Assembly (NCBI GenBank): GCA_016125225.1
Contig: WGME01000005.1
Span: 1-64,000, forward strand
DNA: 64,000 nucleotides
Source: a bacterium
GTDB lineage: Bacteria; Planctomycetota; Planctomycetia; Planctomycetales; Planctomycetaceae
Reading direction: 5' to 3'
Shown: one piece after another, positions 61,921 through 64,000 of the stretch
How the letters are laid out: every line of letters begins with the position of its first letter
Position numbering within the stretch: the first letter of the stretch is position 1
Position numbers and translations under genes: made by a program
The notes under the pieces: generated by a model
What the model was told of the DNA's origin: nothing
The model's input: only the letters and a program-made list of their open reading frames with translations
Databases searched by the model: none

Positions 61921-62829
61921 ATGACAAACACCCCGCAGCTGTCGCCGCGCGATCTGTCCCTGTTGCAGCTTTTGAGTTGGACGCCCGCCACCACGGCCTT
62001 ACTCCTGACCGCCAGCCGCAGTTTCGACGGCGGCGGATTTGCGGACGAACGACGGTTGCGGGAACGGCTGCAGGTGCTCGAGCGAGCGGGATTCACCCGG
62101 CACTGGTCCGCCGCCACCATCGGCGGTGGCCTGCAGAACTACTACAAGCTGACGCCCGCCGGATTTCAGGCATTGTTTGGATCGGATGCCACTCCCCCAC
62201 CCCGCTCGTTTTTCGCCGAGATCGCGCCGAGCCAGCTGGCGCATACCCTGGCCCTGGCTCAGGTCATCGTGACGACGAAGTGCGCGGCTTATGAACGCCG
62301 GATCGTCATCGAACGCTTCTACCGTGAGAATGAATTGACGTTTGCGGTCGGCGATGCCCAGGTTCAACCGGACTGTTTCGTTCGGTTCACGGCGAGCGGT
62401 AGGTCCTTCAACGTCGCCTTCGAGATCGATCGCAGCACTGAGACGGTCGACTCGCCGCGGGAATCGAGCTTGCGGCACCGGCTGATGACCTACGAGGCCT
62501 ATCAGACGCAACTGCTGACGGATTGGCACGCAGGCGGCCGGGCTTGGGAGCGACCGCGGTTTCGGGTGGTGTTTCTGACGCTCTCGGTGGCGCGTGCCTA
62601 TCACCTGTTGGCCGTGACAGCCCGGATCAACGGCGGTTCCGCACGGCGGCTGGTCTACGCGGCGACGCAGGACAGTTATCTCGGCGATCCGGAGCCGCTC
62701 ACCGATCCCCTCTTCCTGGACCATCATGGCCACTGGCAGGCCCTGGTCAACCTGCATCCGTCGTCGAAGGCATTACGAGCCCCTGTTCGGTTGCGGCCGG
62801 CAATCCCCGCTGACGGAGCCGTCTGGTAG
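61921..62829 (+). CDS. Replication-relaxation family protein
   Basis: A 302-residue protein of the family found beside mobilisation genes of plasmids and conjugative elements. The N-terminal winged helix is LSPRDLSLLQLLSWTPATTA with RRLRERLQVLERAGFTRHWS and NYYKLTPAGFQAL. The central part, LAQVIVTTKCAAYERRIVIE then PDCFVRFTASGRSFNVAFEI, is nuclease-like (D...ExD pattern). Its role is thought to be origin or oriT relaxation and control, but biochemical proof is sparse. It starts 41 bases from the divergent primase gene and points toward the conjugation-type gene. Confidence 0.75.
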   Translation: MTNTPQLSPRDLSLLQLLSWTPATTALLLTASRSFDGGGFADERRLRERLQVLERAGFTRHWSAATIGGGLQNYYKLTPAGFQALFGSDATPPPRSFFAEIAPSQLAHTLALAQVIVTTKCAAYERRIVIERFYRENELTFAVGDAQVQPDCFVRFTASGRSFNVAFEIDRSTETVDSPRESSLRHRLMTYEAYQTQLLTDWHAGGRAWERPRFRVVFLTLSVARAYHLLAVTARINGGSARRLVYAATQDSYLGDPEPLTDPLFLDHHGHWQALVNLHPSSKALRAPVRLRPAIPADGAVW

Positions 62830-63012
62830 CCTGTCCCCCACGCCTGCGTACGACTGCGGACCCCGCACGGCTATTATCCCGTGCCCCTTCGCCGTGACGG
62901 CCGAGGAGGTCGGGCCGCAGGACCGAGACAGGGCGGGCATCCGCTTCGAGCAGGGGGCACACACTGACCGGAGCGGTTTTGCCGTGCGGGCGTGCCGCGC
63001 TACGCTGGCGGC

Positions 63013-64000
63013 ATGCAGTGGCTGTGGACCGCACCGGCCGACAATGCACGCGGTCCGCGTTACATGGAGAAGGCGCTCGCGGCCATTCATCAGGCACTGG
63101 AACCGGGGCAACGGGTGACTTTGGCGTACGGCACGCTGGATGGCCGCGTGGGTTTGCAGATTTCTTGTGCGAACGAGATTGCCACCCAGGTGGCCGGGCC
63201 GCTGGTCGCGAATTATCCCCAGTGTCCACTGACCATGGTCGCGAACGGAGATCAGACCACGATCTCTGGGCAGACTTGGATCATGGCCGCGGAGTTGGTG
63301 CCAGAGTTGTTTCCGTTGCTGCGGCATCCGCAATTCGAGGACCAGCTCAATCGGAACTTCGCCGATCCGATTGACAGTCTGCTGCGGGCCGTCCGACCGG
63401 ACCAAGGTCTGGACGTACGTCTGACACTGGTCGTGACCCCCGCCACGGATCGCCGGGTGATCCAGGCCCGCGAGGCGGTCCAACTCCTCGATCGCAGGTT
63501 CTTTCGCCGTCATCCCCGATTGGCGGACTACTTTGCCCGGACCGTGAGCCGCCCCGGCGGATGGTGGCGAGCGGGTTGGCTCGGTTGGCTGGCCTATCAC
63601 TCCCCTCTTCCTGACCATAGCCTGCTGGACACCTCAGCGAGCCGGCTGCACGAGCGTGAAGACCATCTGCAGGCAGCCGCCGCGAAAGTCGGCGGTCATC
63701 TGTTCGATGTCCAGCTGACCGTTGCCGTGACCAGTGCCAACGGTAACCATGACCAGGCTCAGGCCCGTCTGTCGCAACTGATCGGCGCACTGGGTGTGTT
63801 TTCGTCGCAGCGACTGACCAGGCTGCAGTGGCGTCGGGCGAGAGCTGGAAGCAGGGGAGTGCCGGCACCAAGATTCCTGTTGGCCCATGACGAAGTGGCG
63901 ACGTTGTTTCATCCGCCGACAGCGAGCGTCTCCGCCGAAGGCTTGCAGACCAGTGAGTTCACCGAACTGGAACCGCCGGCCGTGTTGTCGTCGGTTGAGA
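63013..64000 (+). CDS. Conjugative-transfer ATPase, N-terminal part (runs off the window)
   Basis: A frame open from the ATG at 63013 to the right edge gives 329 residues without a stop. MQWLWTAPADNARGPRYMEK starts it, and a hydrophobic pair (GGWWRAGWLGWLAYHSPLPD) lies near residue 190. The end reads RFLLAHDEVATLFHPPTASV then SAEGLQTSEFTELEPPAVL, the segment that precedes the Walker A region in many TraG/VirD4- and HerA/VirB4-like transfer ATPases of planctomycetes and Gram-positives. The nucleotide-binding part would be beyond the window. It supports a conjugative or mobilisable element. Confidence 0.6.
   Translation, partial: MQWLWTAPADNARGPRYMEKALAAIHQALEPGQRVTLAYGTLDGRVGLQISCANEIATQVAGPLVANYPQCPLTMVANGDQTTISGQTWIMAAELVPELFPLLRHPQFEDQLNRNFADPIDSLLRAVRPDQGLDVRLTLVVTPATDRRVIQAREAVQLLDRRFFRRHPRLADYFARTVSRPGGWWRAGWLGWLAYHSPLPDHSLLDTSASRLHEREDHLQAAAAKVGGHLFDVQLTVAVTSANGNHDQAQARLSQLIGALGVFSSQRLTRLQWRRARAGSRGVPAPRFLLAHDEVATLFHPPTASVSAEGLQTSEFTELEPPAVLSSVE

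Overview
The window looks like a member of the Planctomycetota. It has a giant repeat protein starting with an EPR-x-LLSA-like motif (EPRVMLSA), an ECF sigma factor paired with a Ser/Thr kinase fused to a formylglycine-generating-enzyme (FGE) domain, DUF1207-type and DUF6268-type envelope proteins, and abundant decayed insertion sequences. No rRNA or tRNA gene and no CRISPR array was recognised. Naming a genus would be a guess.

Layout. 0-9 kb: an IS5-type transposase tail, a small secreted protein, a 1630-residue surface protein (two blocks of seven beta-rich repeats plus four cadherin-like domains), an enolase-superfamily enzyme, then an IS graveyard (IS630 and IS110 remnants and copy A of a dispersed repeat). 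9-17.6 kb: signalling (ECF sigma, kinase-FGE fusion, thioredoxin-like/RedB-like protein, hybrid histidine kinase, HD-GYP response regulator). 18-30.7 kb: an eight-gene minus-strand copper operon (Cys-rich secreted protein, two metal-site lipoproteins, Asp-box propeller protein, His-rich lipoprotein, CopA-type P-ATPase, a tandem double adaptor, CusA-type RND pump), capped upstream by a truncated IS3-type transposase. 31.5-41.5 kb: a second minus-strand efflux cluster (RND pump, adaptor, TolC-like protein, APC permease, di-haem peroxidase, VOC protein) with a divergent PadR regulator. Three copies of TATCG-N5-CGATA lie upstream of the pump, the TolC-like gene and the permease. 41.7-43.1 kb: repeat copy B and an intact IS3-type transposase. 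43.3-53 kb: a TetR/CerR-like regulator and SDR, divergent from a membrane PQQ-like propeller protein, a DUF1207 protein, a DevBCA-type ABC exporter and a DUF6268 protein. A near-palindromic operator overlaps good -35/-10 promoters at two sites.

53.5-64 kb (running off the end) reads as plasmid or integrative-conjugative backbone: an HTH/coiled-coil protein, a replication initiator, iteron-like repeats and palindromes, a CHC2/Toprim primase, a replication-relaxation protein and the start of a conjugation-type ATPase. Its cargo is a three-gene ABC-three-component (ABC-3C) conflict system: a nuclease-like effector with the ABC-3C C-terminal domain, a small middle component, and a DUF2326-type SMC-like ATPase. 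A perfect 33-bp tandem duplication sits exactly at the middle-component/ATPase junction. This system, the two operator sets, the double adaptor and the 7+7 repeat protein are the observations most worth following up.
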